Below, one piece after another: positions 8,241 through 16,970 of a DNA stretch of 64,000 nt; position 1 is the stretch's first letter, and each line of letters opens with the position of its first letter. The position numbers were made by a program, and so were the translations under genes. This DNA is from Croceimicrobium sp965279135 (GTDB taxonomy: Bacteria; Bacteroidota; Bacteroidia; Flavobacteriales; Schleiferiaceae), in the NCBI GenBank assembly GCA_965279135.1, contig OZ257133.1, positions 2,108,001 through 2,172,000 of the forward strand, given 5' to 3'. A model generated the notes under the pieces. The model was not told where the DNA came from and did no database searches. It worked only from the letters and a program-made list of their open reading frames with translations.

Positions 8241-10194
8241 GTGGGGGTAGTTTGGGTAATATGATGGTAAATGTAGTTCCTTTTTTCTCCTTAGAGGAGA
8301 CTTCAATCTTGCCTTGAAGGTGATCAACAACTTCCTTCAAAATGTAAAGCCCTAATCCTGAGCCCGGATGCTCGGACTTCACTTTGAAAAACATATCGAA
8401 AAGCATAGGAATCTTAGCTTTAGAAATTCCAATACCATTATCAGATACAGTGATGGTAAAAGTATCCTCGCTCTCGGAGATGTTCAGCTTACACCACGAT
8501 TTACCTTTTGATAGATCGCGGTACTTGATGGCATTACTGATCAAATTGTTTAAGATGATTTCGATACGATAGGGATCCGAGTGGATTTCCTCTAGCTCTA
8601 AATCCACTTCAAAATCGAGCTCTCTGTAACCTGGAAGAAAACGGAACTTGTCCGTCATCTCCTGGATCAAGTTTTTCAAATCAACGCGAGTATATTCCAG
8701 CTCAAATCGCTTGTTACGAGAATACTCCAGGATATTCCGAATAAAGCTATCCATACTCTCGGTAGCATCCTGAAGCATTTTAGTGTAGAGTTTCACTTCT
8801 GGAAGCTGTTGAGAATTCTCAATAAGATTTACCAAACCCATTATACTGGACAAAGGCGCACGTAAATCATGAGAAATGCTGTAGACGAATTGATCCAATT
8901 CCTTATTACTCTGCTCCAAAACTTCATTCTTCTCATGAAGCGCAGCATTAGCTTCATATAATTCGGTTACATCCTCCACCAACATCGTAAAACCGAAAAC
9001 CTCATTCCAATAATTACGGGCTGGTTCGAAATTGAGTTTCAAGGTAAACTCGCGTTCATCCTTCTTCCAGGGAAGAATTTCTTGCATATGGTTCCCTTGT
9101 AAACTGCGACTTCCTGCCTTTAAAAACACATCTAATAAAGCGGGGGGAATTGCTTCTAAATGCCCTTGACCTTCTCGCAGTTGGACATCCAGAAAATAGT
9201 TCCAAGCCTTAATTGCGGCTGTGTTACATGATACCAATTGGAAATTCTTGTTGAAAAGCAAAAAACTGTTTGAGGTAGAATTGATAATCGCCAAATGGCG
9301 TTGTTCCAGATCTTGTAATTCCTGCTTGTAGTTGATTTCTTCAATTCTGATTTGTAAAACCTCCGCCGCTCTGGTTAAAAGATTCTCATGTATGGGTCTG
9401 AAGAAATCAGCTTTCTGACTTTCGCAGTTTATTACTCCAAACACCTCACCATTTACCAGTATGGGTACGGCAATCTCGGATTTCGCTTCAAAATGTCGGC
9501 GGAGATAATAGGGATCGCTATCGCAATCATTACAGATATAAGGTTTTCCACTTTGGGCAACCAGACCAGTAATTCCCATATTGTATGGGATCTTTAGGAC
9601 TGACTTCACTCTGCGTTCTCCCTCACGCTGATTGCCATGCGCAGCAATTGGTATCAGATACTCCGCCTCTTTAACCAGAATAAGCGCATCATCAAAAAAG
9701 AGTTGGGATAACAGTTCATCTACCAAAACCCACATGAGTTCCTTTATTTCAGAAACCCCAAGGGCTCTTACCAAAAACTCACTCTTAAGTTGATCGAATC
9801 GATGTTCAAGAAAAACATCGGTAACTTCATCAAGGCCAATGGCATAATAGTCTAAATCTCCTTCCTGGTAATACGCGTGTACCTCTGCATCGATTCGCGC
9901 CTCATGGTCCTTTATCCTTTGCGCATAGGAAAAGCTTTCAATCGGTTTTTCAGGAGTTAGTCCTTTAAATGCCTCCTTCCAGCGAAGCACAAAAAGCTCT
10001 TTCTTAAATTCATTAAAAACATCAAGCAAAGACAAGGACGTAAAGCTCTGGACCCCTTTCTCTATAAGGAGTTCTTTAAATCCCTGGTTCAGATAAACAA
10101 AATTCAGCTCAGCATCTAGAATTGCACAATACTCCCTGCGAATATCGCCCAGTATCTCCATGATTCTGGCCTCCCCCGTAATGGTTGGTTTCAT
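8215..10194 (-). CDS. PAS-GAF-PAS sensor histidine kinase
   Basis: A 659-residue kinase with no membrane segment, so probably cytoplasmic. Order: a PAS-like domain (about 15-135), a GAF domain (about 145-300, including LIPIAAHGNQ and PYICNDCDSDPYY), a second PAS (about 305-425), a short coiled coil, the dimerisation/phospho-acceptor box YSISHDLRAPLSSI (histidine near 460) and a HATPase domain with DNGIGISKAKIPMLFDMFF and GSGLGLYILKE. The overlapping receiver gene downstream is its probable partner. Ligand-binding residues cannot be assigned from sequence. Confidence 0.88.
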   Translation of the reverse strand: MKPTITGEARIMEILGDIRREYCAILDAELNFVYLNQGFKELLIEKGVQSFTSLSLLDVFNEFKKELFVLRWKEAFKGLTPEKPIESFSYAQRIKDHEARIDAEVHAYYQEGDLDYYAIGLDEVTDVFLEHRFDQLKSEFLVRALGVSEIKELMWVLVDELLSQLFFDDALILVKEAEYLIPIAAHGNQREGERRVKSVLKIPYNMGITGLVAQSGKPYICNDCDSDPYYLRRHFEAKSEIAVPILVNGEVFGVINCESQKADFFRPIHENLLTRAAEVLQIRIEEINYKQELQDLEQRHLAIINSTSNSFLLFNKNFQLVSCNTAAIKAWNYFLDVQLREGQGHLEAIPPALLDVFLKAGSRSLQGNHMQEILPWKKDEREFTLKLNFEPARNYWNEVFGFTMLVEDVTELYEANAALHEKNEVLEQSNKELDQFVYSISHDLRAPLSSIMGLVNLIENSQQLPEVKLYTKMLQDATESMDSFIRNILEYSRNKRFELEYTRVDLKNLIQEMTDKFRFLPGYRELDFEVDLELEEIHSDPYRIEIILNNLISNAIKYRDLSKGKSWCKLNISESEDTFTITVSDNGIGISKAKIPMLFDMFFKVKSEHPGSGLGLYILKEVVDHLQGKIEVSSKEKKGTTFTIILPKLPPHVESLSAR

Positions 10195-10214
10195 ATCAAA
10201 TTAGCCCAAATAAG

Positions 10215-10233
10215 AATTGTTTAAGAAACAATT
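10215..10233. promoter_or_regulatory. inverted repeat upstream of the kinase gene
   Basis: AATTGTTT, three bases, then AAACAATT is a perfect 8-bp inverted repeat about 20 bp upstream of the kinase start. Its size and position fit a dimeric repressor operator. There is no run of T after it on the minus strand, so it is less likely to be a terminator for the FAD-dehydrogenase gene upstream, which is read in the same direction. Confidence 0.3.
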
Positions 10234-10285
10234 TCTCTACCCTCCACGAATAAAATTAAGGAATTAATATCAATGAACACCTTTA

Positions 10286-11698
10286 CTAGTAAAGGTTTGC
10301 GAAGATTTTCCCTGGGTTGAGAATCAATTTAGGGTCGAATTGTTGTTTTATGAGTTCCATCATTTTCAACTCCTGAGGACTAAAAACAATATCCATAAAA
10401 TCCTTTTGCACTAAGCCTATGCCATGCTCTCCACTTATAGTACCCCCCAGTTCTTTCACTAATTGGAATATCTCTCGGATCCCTTTAGGCAAGTCCTTGT
10501 TCCATGCCTCATCGCTTAAGTCTTCCTTAAGAATATTAACATGTAAGTTACCGTCCCCTGCATGGCCATAACATACACTGTGAAAACCATACTTCTTTCC
10601 TATATCCTTCACTCCGCGTAATAAAACGGGCAGTTCTGCCCGAGGCACAACGGTATCCTCTTCCTTGTAAACCGAATGGGATTTCACCGCCTCTCCAACT
10701 TTTCGACGCAACTTCCATAGATCGGACTTTTCCTTAGCACTCTCTGCTAAAAGAACTTCCAAAGCACCAAACTCCTCTACTATTTCTGCAATAGCAATGC
10801 AATCCTGCATTAGCACTTCAGGATGATTTCCATCTACCTCAATTAACAAATGAGCCTGAACCTCCGGTCCGATGGGCAAATTCACTCCATCCACATGTGG
10901 TAGGGTATAATCAATAGCATCTCGCTCCATGAATTCCATTGCCGAGGGAGTTATCCCCGCCTGAAAAATCCTCGAAACAGCAGCACAGGCGTCTTCCGCG
11001 GAAGCGAAAGGCACCAGCATAAGGCGATCAAACTTAGGATAGGGAATCAATCGGAAAACCGCTTTGGTAATGACACCCAGGGTACCTTCGCTACCCACAA
11101 AAAGTTGGGTGAGATTATAGCCCGTGCTATTCTTTAAAACCCGGGCACCAGTGTTGATAACAGTTCCATCAGCCAATACCACCTCCAAATCGATAACATA
11201 GGCATTGGTTACACCATACTTCACTGCCTTTGGTCCACCTGCATTTAGGGCAAGGTTCCCTCCTAGAGTGCAGGAACCCCAGCTGCTGGGATCGGGAGGA
11301 TAAAAAAGCCCCTTTTCTTTACATGCCTCATGAAACTCCTGATTAATTACTCCAGGCTCAACTGTTGCTTGCAAATTACGCTCATCAATTTCAAGGATTT
11401 GATTCATCCTTTCAGTTGATAAGGCTACGCCTCCAAAAACAGGTAGCGCTCCTCCACTTAATCCCGTGCGCGCCCCACTGGTATATACCGGAATGCTTTT
11501 TTGATTGCAGTACTTCAAGATTCTTGATACAGAGTCTCTGGTTTCCGGTTTCAGGACAATCTCGGGATCAAACTGATAGTCCTCTGTTTCATCCCTCCCA
11601 TAAGCCTCTCGGTCCTCTGGATTTTCAATTATTTCCTTCGCTGAAAGAAAGCTTTTAAAATAAGCTCGGTCTGCCTCTTGCAAGGGGGAATAGTTCAT
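10286..11698 (-). CDS. GlcD-type FAD-linked 2-hydroxyacid dehydrogenase (D-lactate/glycolate oxidase)
   Basis: A 470-residue flavoprotein of the VAO/PCMH superfamily. The FAD pyrophosphate loop is GARTGLSGGALP (about 78-89), followed by STERMNQILEID, and the second FAD segment is GGNLALNAGGPKAVKYGVT (about 150). The C-terminal GHAGDGNLHVNIL and SGEHGIGLVQK are conserved in GlcD/DLD enzymes and bind the substrate carboxylate and metal. It probably oxidises D-lactate, glycolate or D-2-hydroxyglutarate to the 2-keto acid. No GlcE/GlcF or iron-sulfur partner is adjacent, so the single-subunit D-lactate-type reaction is the better guess. It is divergent from the peptidase gene across 46 bp. Confidence 0.85.
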   Translation of the reverse strand: MNYSPLQEADRAYFKSFLSAKEIIENPEDREAYGRDETEDYQFDPEIVLKPETRDSVSRILKYCNQKSIPVYTSGARTGLSGGALPVFGGVALSTERMNQILEIDERNLQATVEPGVINQEFHEACKEKGLFYPPDPSSWGSCTLGGNLALNAGGPKAVKYGVTNAYVIDLEVVLADGTVINTGARVLKNSTGYNLTQLFVGSEGTLGVITKAVFRLIPYPKFDRLMLVPFASAEDACAAVSRIFQAGITPSAMEFMERDAIDYTLPHVDGVNLPIGPEVQAHLLIEVDGNHPEVLMQDCIAIAEIVEEFGALEVLLAESAKEKSDLWKLRRKVGEAVKSHSVYKEEDTVVPRAELPVLLRGVKDIGKKYGFHSVCYGHAGDGNLHVNILKEDLSDEAWNKDLPKGIREIFQLVKELGGTISGEHGIGLVQKDFMDIVFSPQELKMMELIKQQFDPKLILNPGKIFANLY

Positions 11699-11744
11699 TG
11701 GTCTCTTTAAAAAGTCTATTTTAGGCGCGCTTAAAAATAAGGCA

Positions 11745-13922
11745 ATGTTCTATCGCAACTTAACTATTGTTTTTGGAATTTTTCTCGGGCTCAATCTTCA
11801 AGCCCAAGACAAAACGGTTACCGTTCAAGATGTATGGTACGGCACCTTTTATGCGCGCAGCACCGGAGGCTTAAAGAGTATGAATGATGGTACTCATTTC
11901 ACCGTACTTAATGGTCGCGAAGGGAGTATTGACAAGTACAGCTATGCTACCGGCGAAAAGGTATCAACTATCGTAAGCACAGCAGAAATAGAAACTAAGA
12001 CAGGAGAGAAAGTATCCTTTGATAGCTATCAATTCAACGTTACTGAAGACAAGGTTTTATTGGCTAATGAAACTGAATCCATATATCGGCATTCCTCTCG
12101 TTCCTTTTATTACATCTACGATCTTAAAAATGGCACCCTTGACAAGATTGCCGCAGAAGGAAAACAGCAACTAGCCGATCTATCCCCTACTGAAAACAAA
12201 GTTGCCTATGTGTACCAAAACAAAATGCACATTCAGGATTTAGATGATCCAACCAAGTCGGTAAGCTTTGGAGAGGGCAAAGAAGATGAGCTAATCGCCG
12301 GTGCCGTGGATTGGGTCTACGAAGAAGAATTCAGTTTTCACAAAGGTTTTCATTGGTCTCCGGAAGGAAATTACATTGCCTACTATCAGTTTGACGAGTC
12401 CGAGGTCCCAACCTTTTCTATGGATGTTTACGGTACCGGCTTATATCCAAGCCAGGACGTATTTAAATATCCTAAGGCGGGTGAGGTAAATTCCAAGGTG
12501 AGTATACACATCTACGATGTACGTAAAAACAAGGATTATAAAGTAGAATTACCTCAGGCTGTAGAATACTACCCTCGTATAAAATGGACCACTGAAGATG
12601 ATGAATTAGTCATTACTACTTTAAATCGTCATCAGGATAATCTTATTCTTTGGGAGGTAGAAGTTGAGAAGAAAGGCCTGGAGGTTGAAAAGCTTTATGA
12701 AGAGCAAGCTCCAGCCTACCTGGAAATCCATGACAATCTGCGCTTCCTGGAAGATGAGAGCTTCATTTGGACCAGCGAAAAAGATGGTTTTAATCACATT
12801 TACCACTTTAGTGAAGATGGCGAGCTTCTCAATCAAGTTACCAAGGGAGAATGGGAGGTAACCAAATTCTATGGCTATGATGCGGCCAATGGATACCTCT
12901 ATTATCAAGCGGCTGAGGAAAGCCCTATTCGCAGAGATATTTACCGCGTTAAACTGGATGGAAGCAAAAAAGAAAAATTAAGCAAACAGAAAGGATGGAA
13001 CTCTGCCGTGTTCAGCAAAGGCTTCCAGTTTTACATCAATCGCTATTCATCCGCAAGCACCCCAACTTATGAAAGCTTGCATTCATCGGATGGAAAAGAG
13101 GTTCGTGTTCTGAATGATAATGAGGCGACCAAGAACAGAATTTCTCAATATAAATTGTCGCAAAAGGAATTTATGCAAATCCCTAACGCCGATAGAACAC
13201 CACTAAATGCCTGGATGATCAAGCCCCTTGATTTTGATAAGAGCAAAAGCTATCCGGTGCTGATGTTCGTTTATGGTGGTCCTGGTTCTCAAACTGTAGA
13301 GGATAGCTATGATGCCTTTAATGGTTTCTGGTATCAGGTTCTGGCCGCAAAGGGTTACATAGTGGTTAGTGTGGATAATCGCGGAACCGGAGCTAGAGGA
13401 AGGGACTTTCGCACCCAGACCTATCAGCAATTAGGTAAGTATGAAACTGAAGATCAAATTGCGGCCGCAAAATGGCTGGCGACTCAAAGCTATGTAGATG
13501 GAAATCGCATAGGAATATGGGGTTGGAGTTATGGTGGATACATGAGCAGCCTTGGAATTACCAAAGGTGCTGATGTATTTAAGATGGCTATTGCAGTGGC
13601 TCCGGTTACGAATTGGCGTTTTTATGATAATATTTACACAGAGCGGTACATGCGTACCCCACAGGAAAACGCAGAGGGTTATGATGATAATAGCCCCATA
13701 AATCACGTTGAAAAAATGCAGGGCTCCTATTTACTAGTGCATGGAAGTGCTGATGACAACGTGCACGTACAGAATACCATGCGAATGATTTCTGCGCTGG
13801 TTGAAGCTGATAAGCAATTCGAGCTTTTCATCTACCCCGATAAAAACCACGGCATTTATGGAGGCAATACCCGCATGCACCTCTATAAAAAAATGACTCA
13901 GTTTATTGAGGACAACCTTTAA
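11745..13922 (+). CDS. S9 family prolyl oligopeptidase (dipeptidyl peptidase IV type), exported
   Basis: A 725-residue protein with a Sec signal peptide (about 1-20, ending in LQAQ). Residues 60-480 form the beta-propeller (DPPIV_N region, with DWVYEEEFSFHKGFHWSPEG carrying the Glu-Glu pair that anchors the substrate N-terminus). The C-terminal alpha/beta-hydrolase has Ser595 in GWSYGGYMS, Asp670 in SADDNVH and His702 in DKNHGIYGG. It removes X-Pro or X-Ala dipeptides from peptides in the periplasm. The next gene is a proton-peptide symporter, which fits a peptide scavenging pair. Length and motifs are full; function is confident at family level. Confidence 0.92.
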   Translation: MFYRNLTIVFGIFLGLNLQAQDKTVTVQDVWYGTFYARSTGGLKSMNDGTHFTVLNGREGSIDKYSYATGEKVSTIVSTAEIETKTGEKVSFDSYQFNVTEDKVLLANETESIYRHSSRSFYYIYDLKNGTLDKIAAEGKQQLADLSPTENKVAYVYQNKMHIQDLDDPTKSVSFGEGKEDELIAGAVDWVYEEEFSFHKGFHWSPEGNYIAYYQFDESEVPTFSMDVYGTGLYPSQDVFKYPKAGEVNSKVSIHIYDVRKNKDYKVELPQAVEYYPRIKWTTEDDELVITTLNRHQDNLILWEVEVEKKGLEVEKLYEEQAPAYLEIHDNLRFLEDESFIWTSEKDGFNHIYHFSEDGELLNQVTKGEWEVTKFYGYDAANGYLYYQAAEESPIRRDIYRVKLDGSKKEKLSKQKGWNSAVFSKGFQFYINRYSSASTPTYESLHSSDGKEVRVLNDNEATKNRISQYKLSQKEFMQIPNADRTPLNAWMIKPLDFDKSKSYPVLMFVYGGPGSQTVEDSYDAFNGFWYQVLAAKGYIVVSVDNRGTGARGRDFRTQTYQQLGKYETEDQIAAAKWLATQSYVDGNRIGIWGWSYGGYMSSLGITKGADVFKMAIAVAPVTNWRFYDNIYTERYMRTPQENAEGYDDNSPINHVEKMQGSYLLVHGSADDNVHVQNTMRMISALVEADKQFELFIYPDKNHGIYGGNTRMHLYKKMTQFIEDNL

Positions 13923-13981
13923 TTAGGATCAAGCATTAGATTAATTTTTGTTAATTCGACCGACGAACTAAATTCCAATTT

Positions 13982-15889
13982 ATGTCAAGCACCACTACTG
14001 TAAAGCAAGGGCATCCTAATGGCCTGTATATTCTCTTCTTTTCTGAAATGTGGGAACGTTTCTGTTACTATGGAATGCGAACCCTACTTACCCTTTATCT
14101 AGTAAAGTCGCTTTTTAAGGGTGATGCAGAGGCAGCGTTAATTTATGGCGCATATACAGGATTGGTCTATGCTGCTCCTGTTTTAGGTGGAAGAATGGCT
14201 GATCAGTTTTTGGGCTATCGTTATGCCATTATTCTAGGAGCAATCCTTATGGCAATCGGTGAATTCCTGATTTTAGGAGGCACTGAGTTTTGGCTTTTAG
14301 CTGGAATGGGCGCTATAATTATAGGTAATGGATACTTTAAAGCTAACATTTCCACCATCGTTGGTAAGCTATATGAGGAAAATGATCCCCGTCGAGACTC
14401 CGGATTTACAATCTTCTATATTGGGATCAATATTGGAGCACTTCTTGCCACTTCGGTTGTAGCTTATGTAGGTGAAAAAATCGGATTCGAGTATGGTTTT
14501 GGATTAGCCGGTATAGGCATGCTTTTAGGACTTTTGATTTTCTGGTTTGGAAGAAACCGATATGCCGCCGCTGAAGGGCTAGACATCACTGAAGCCGGAA
14601 AGAAAAAAATTGCTGGACCAATAAACTATGTGCATCTCATTACCTTAATCAGTATCGCACTGGTCCCCCTTTGCTACATTCTAATTAGTGAAAATGAAAT
14701 CCTAAAGTACATACTAATTGCACTTTTCGTTTTAGTAGCTTTTAATCTAATAAGCTCAGGAGCTAAAGAGGGTAAGATATGGCGGGATCGAATGATTGCA
14801 CTAGTAATTTTCATTCTGATCAATATCGTCTTTTGGGCCTTCTTCGAACAAGCAGGAACATCCTTAACCCTTTTTGCTGACCGTAATGTAGATAGAGAAA
14901 TATTTGGCTGGCTAATGCCTGCCTCAATGACCCAATTCTTTAACCCATTCTTTATAGTATTATTTGGATCCATCTTTAGTGTAATGTGGGTTAAATTATC
15001 CGCAGCTGGCCGAAATCCAAGTATTCCAATGAAATTTGCGTTTGGTATTCTCCAACTTGGGCTTGGATTCTTGGTTACCCTCTTAGGTTTAACCTTTGCA
15101 GAAGGATTTCAAGTACCTCTGCTAACTCTTGTTTTTCTTTATCTCCTGCATACAACTGGCGAACTTTTCCTATCTCCAATTGGACTTAGTATGGTAACCA
15201 AATTAGCCCCTGCAAAGATTTCCGGTACTGCAATGGGTGGATGGTTCCTGAGTTTCGCAATTGGGAATTTCTTAGGAGGACAAATTGCAACACTAACTGG
15301 AACGCATGGATCCAATGACCAAGAGGAGGAGGTAGAATTTGCAATAAGTACCACAGTTATGGAAGCGGCCAACGACCTTGAAACCATTAAGTTTAAGGAT
15401 TGGCGGTCATTAGGAGAAGATATGCCAGTTAATATCACTGTAGAAAAATACATGGATATCCAAGATTGGGTTGAATTCAGAAAAGCTTATGAAAATGGTG
15501 CAAGTTTTTCTTCCTGGAAAGATGCAAGGAGCATAAACTCCCCATTTGCCTCAGCCGAAGATTGGTTAGTTGCTAAGGAATGGACAAAGCTAGGAACTTC
15601 CTATGATTCTATTCTTGAGGTCGACAAAGCAATTTTGGAAGAAGATGAGAAAGCGGATGTAATAAACATTGATACTTGGATTTACTTCCGAGAAGCCTTT
15701 GAAGAACTAGACGAATCAGATGGCAGTTTAGTAGACGCATATCAAAGACACAAACTTCAACGGATGGAGCTTGGTTTAAACAAGTATACCAAAGTATTCT
15801 CAAATATTGGTTTCATTCTTATAGGATTCTCCGTGCTTATAATGATCTTTAATAACCCTTTAAAGAAACTTATGCACGGCGTCGAGTAA
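13982..15889 (+). CDS. POT-family proton-dependent oligopeptide transporter with an extra soluble insertion
   Basis: A 635-residue MFS membrane protein. The N-terminal half has the POT signature FYIGINIGALLA (about residue 147) and GGRMADQFLGYRYAI; the second half has FFEQAGTSLTLFADR and TTGELFLSPIGLSMVTKLAP, all typical of di/tripeptide symporters. Between the penultimate and last membrane segments (about 441-603) is an acidic soluble stretch of about 160 residues rich in D, E and W, longer than in classical DtpT (near 500 residues in total). It follows the dipeptidyl peptidase gene after a 59-bp gap, so the two probably work together on peptide import. Confidence 0.9.
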   Translation: MSSTTTVKQGHPNGLYILFFSEMWERFCYYGMRTLLTLYLVKSLFKGDAEAALIYGAYTGLVYAAPVLGGRMADQFLGYRYAIILGAILMAIGEFLILGGTEFWLLAGMGAIIIGNGYFKANISTIVGKLYEENDPRRDSGFTIFYIGINIGALLATSVVAYVGEKIGFEYGFGLAGIGMLLGLLIFWFGRNRYAAAEGLDITEAGKKKIAGPINYVHLITLISIALVPLCYILISENEILKYILIALFVLVAFNLISSGAKEGKIWRDRMIALVIFILINIVFWAFFEQAGTSLTLFADRNVDREIFGWLMPASMTQFFNPFFIVLFGSIFSVMWVKLSAAGRNPSIPMKFAFGILQLGLGFLVTLLGLTFAEGFQVPLLTLVFLYLLHTTGELFLSPIGLSMVTKLAPAKISGTAMGGWFLSFAIGNFLGGQIATLTGTHGSNDQEEEVEFAISTTVMEAANDLETIKFKDWRSLGEDMPVNITVEKYMDIQDWVEFRKAYENGASFSSWKDARSINSPFASAEDWLVAKEWTKLGTSYDSILEVDKAILEEDEKADVINIDTWIYFREAFEELDESDGSLVDAYQRHKLQRMELGLNKYTKVFSNIGFILIGFSVLIMIFNNPLKKLMHGVE

Positions 15890-15908
15890 CGATTTGATTA
15901 TCAAGATT

Positions 15909-15943
15909 AAAAAGCCATCACCATTTCGGTTGATGGCTTTTTT
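15909..15943 (+). terminator. rho-independent terminator of the peptide transporter gene
   Basis: A 12-bp stem, AAAAAGCCATCA paired with TGATGGCTTTTT, with a short loop and a terminal T run, lies 20 bp after the transporter stop. It separates the peptide-uptake genes from dps. Confidence 0.85.
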
Positions 15944-16006
15944 ATTGGGGGAAAAGATATAAATATAATAACCATCTATTGTTCTAAAAATCTAATAATC
16001 TACAAC

Positions 16007-16014
16007 TATATTTG
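16007..16014 (+). promoter_or_regulatory. -7 promoter box for dps (TATATTTG)
   Basis: TATATTTG is an exact match to the Bacteroidota -7 consensus TAnnTTTG. It sits 20 bp before the dps ATG, and the upstream gene ends in a terminator, so a promoter is required here. No good -33 element at the usual spacing is seen. Confidence 0.55.
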
Positions 16015-16034
16015 TCTCATCAAATAACAAAACC

Positions 16035-16505
16035 ATGAACAACAATCAAATAGGTCTAGCCTCTGACAAAGCCACAGAACTAGCCGCTAAACTCAACAAT
16101 CTATTAGCCAACTATCAAGTATTTTATGCCAATTCACGAGCATTACACTGGAACATCAAGGGAGAGAAGTTCTTTGAATTACACCAAAAATTTGAAGAGC
16201 TCTATTTAGATTCCTTTGAGAAGATCGATGAAATTGCCGAGCGAATCCTTACTCTGGGTCAAACTCCTCTCCACACCTACACAGATTATTTGAAAACAGC
16301 AGAAATCTCCGAGGCAGCAAATATTAGCGAAGCCAGGGCCAGTGTAGAAACTGTACTCTCCGGTTATAAAACGCTCTTGGAAATTGAACGCGAAATACTT
16401 GAGCTCTCTGGTGAACTAGCCGATGAAGGTACTAATGCTTTAATGAGCGACTACATCCGTGAACAAGAGAAATCTGTCTGGATGTACTCTGCCTTCTTAA
16501 AATAA
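16035..16505 (+). CDS. dps: Dps/ferritin-like DNA-protection protein
   Basis: A 156-residue four-helix ferritin-like protein. The inter-subunit ferroxidase residues of Dps are visible: H in LHWNIKG (about residue 38), then the E/D pattern in LYLDSFEKIDEIAERI (about 57-72). Dps dodecamers oxidise and store iron with hydrogen peroxide, protecting DNA under starvation and oxidative stress. It is transcribed from its own promoter after a terminator, and a stem-loop follows before the thioesterase gene. The length is normal for the family. Confidence 0.92.
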   Translation: MNNNQIGLASDKATELAAKLNNLLANYQVFYANSRALHWNIKGEKFFELHQKFEELYLDSFEKIDEIAERILTLGQTPLHTYTDYLKTAEISEAANISEARASVETVLSGYKTLLEIEREILELSGELADEGTNALMSDYIREQEKSVWMYSAFLK

Positions 16506-16514
16506 TATAGTTAT

Positions 16515-16558
16515 AATATGCTGGACTTGACCACAAGCTTGGTGAAGCCCAGCATATT
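16515..16558. other. long stem-loop between dps and the thioesterase gene
   Basis: AATATGCTGG pairs with CCAGCATATT over ten base pairs, and the interior CTTGACCA/TGGTGAAG continues the helix with one mismatch. There is no T run on the plus strand, so it may act as an attenuator or mRNA-stability element between dps and the thioesterase gene, or as an imperfect terminator. Its right arm ends 22 bp before the preferred thioesterase start. Confidence 0.5.
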
Positions 16559-16580
16559 AGACTTTCTTAAAGCTTTAAAG

Positions 16581-16970
16581 ATGAACTTCCATACTCGTAA
16601 ATGGGTAAAACCTGAAGACCTCAATCCCAACGAGACATTGTTTGGTGGTCGACTGCTAGCCTGGATCGATGAAGAGGCGGTTATTTATGCTATTGTTCAA
16701 CTGGAGAACAAGCATGTCGTAACAAAATATGTTTCGGAAATCAACTTCATCTCAGCGCCCAAACAAGGCGATATCGTTGAACTGGGAATAGAAGCTACCG
16801 AATTCGGTCGAAGCTCAATTACCATGAGATGTGAAGTACGAAACAAGCTAACGCGCGAACCAATCCTCAAAATTGAGAAGCTGGTTTTTGTAAATCTGGA
16901 TGAATCAGGCAAACCCGCGCCCCATGGCAAAACCGAAATCACCTATGTAAAAGACCGTTTGGAGGATTAA
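16581..16970 (+). CDS. hotdog-fold acyl-CoA thioesterase (YciA/BFIT type)
   Basis: A 129-residue single hotdog domain. The N-terminal MNFHTRKWVKPEDLNPNETL, then FGGRLLAWIDEEAVIYA, matches the active-site helix of YciA/brown-fat-type acyl-CoA thioesterases (Asp or Glu on the helix after GG). It hydrolyses acyl-CoAs to free acids and CoA. The frame is open from 16518, but that start would lie inside the stem-loop; the ATG at 16581 gives the family's usual N-terminus. It converges on the diheme peroxidase gene with a 4-base overlap. Chain-length preference is not evident. Confidence 0.85.
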   Translation: MNFHTRKWVKPEDLNPNETLFGGRLLAWIDEEAVIYAIVQLENKHVVTKYVSEINFISAPKQGDIVELGIEATEFGRSSITMRCEVRNKLTREPILKIEKLVFVNLDESGKPAPHGKTEITYVKDRLED

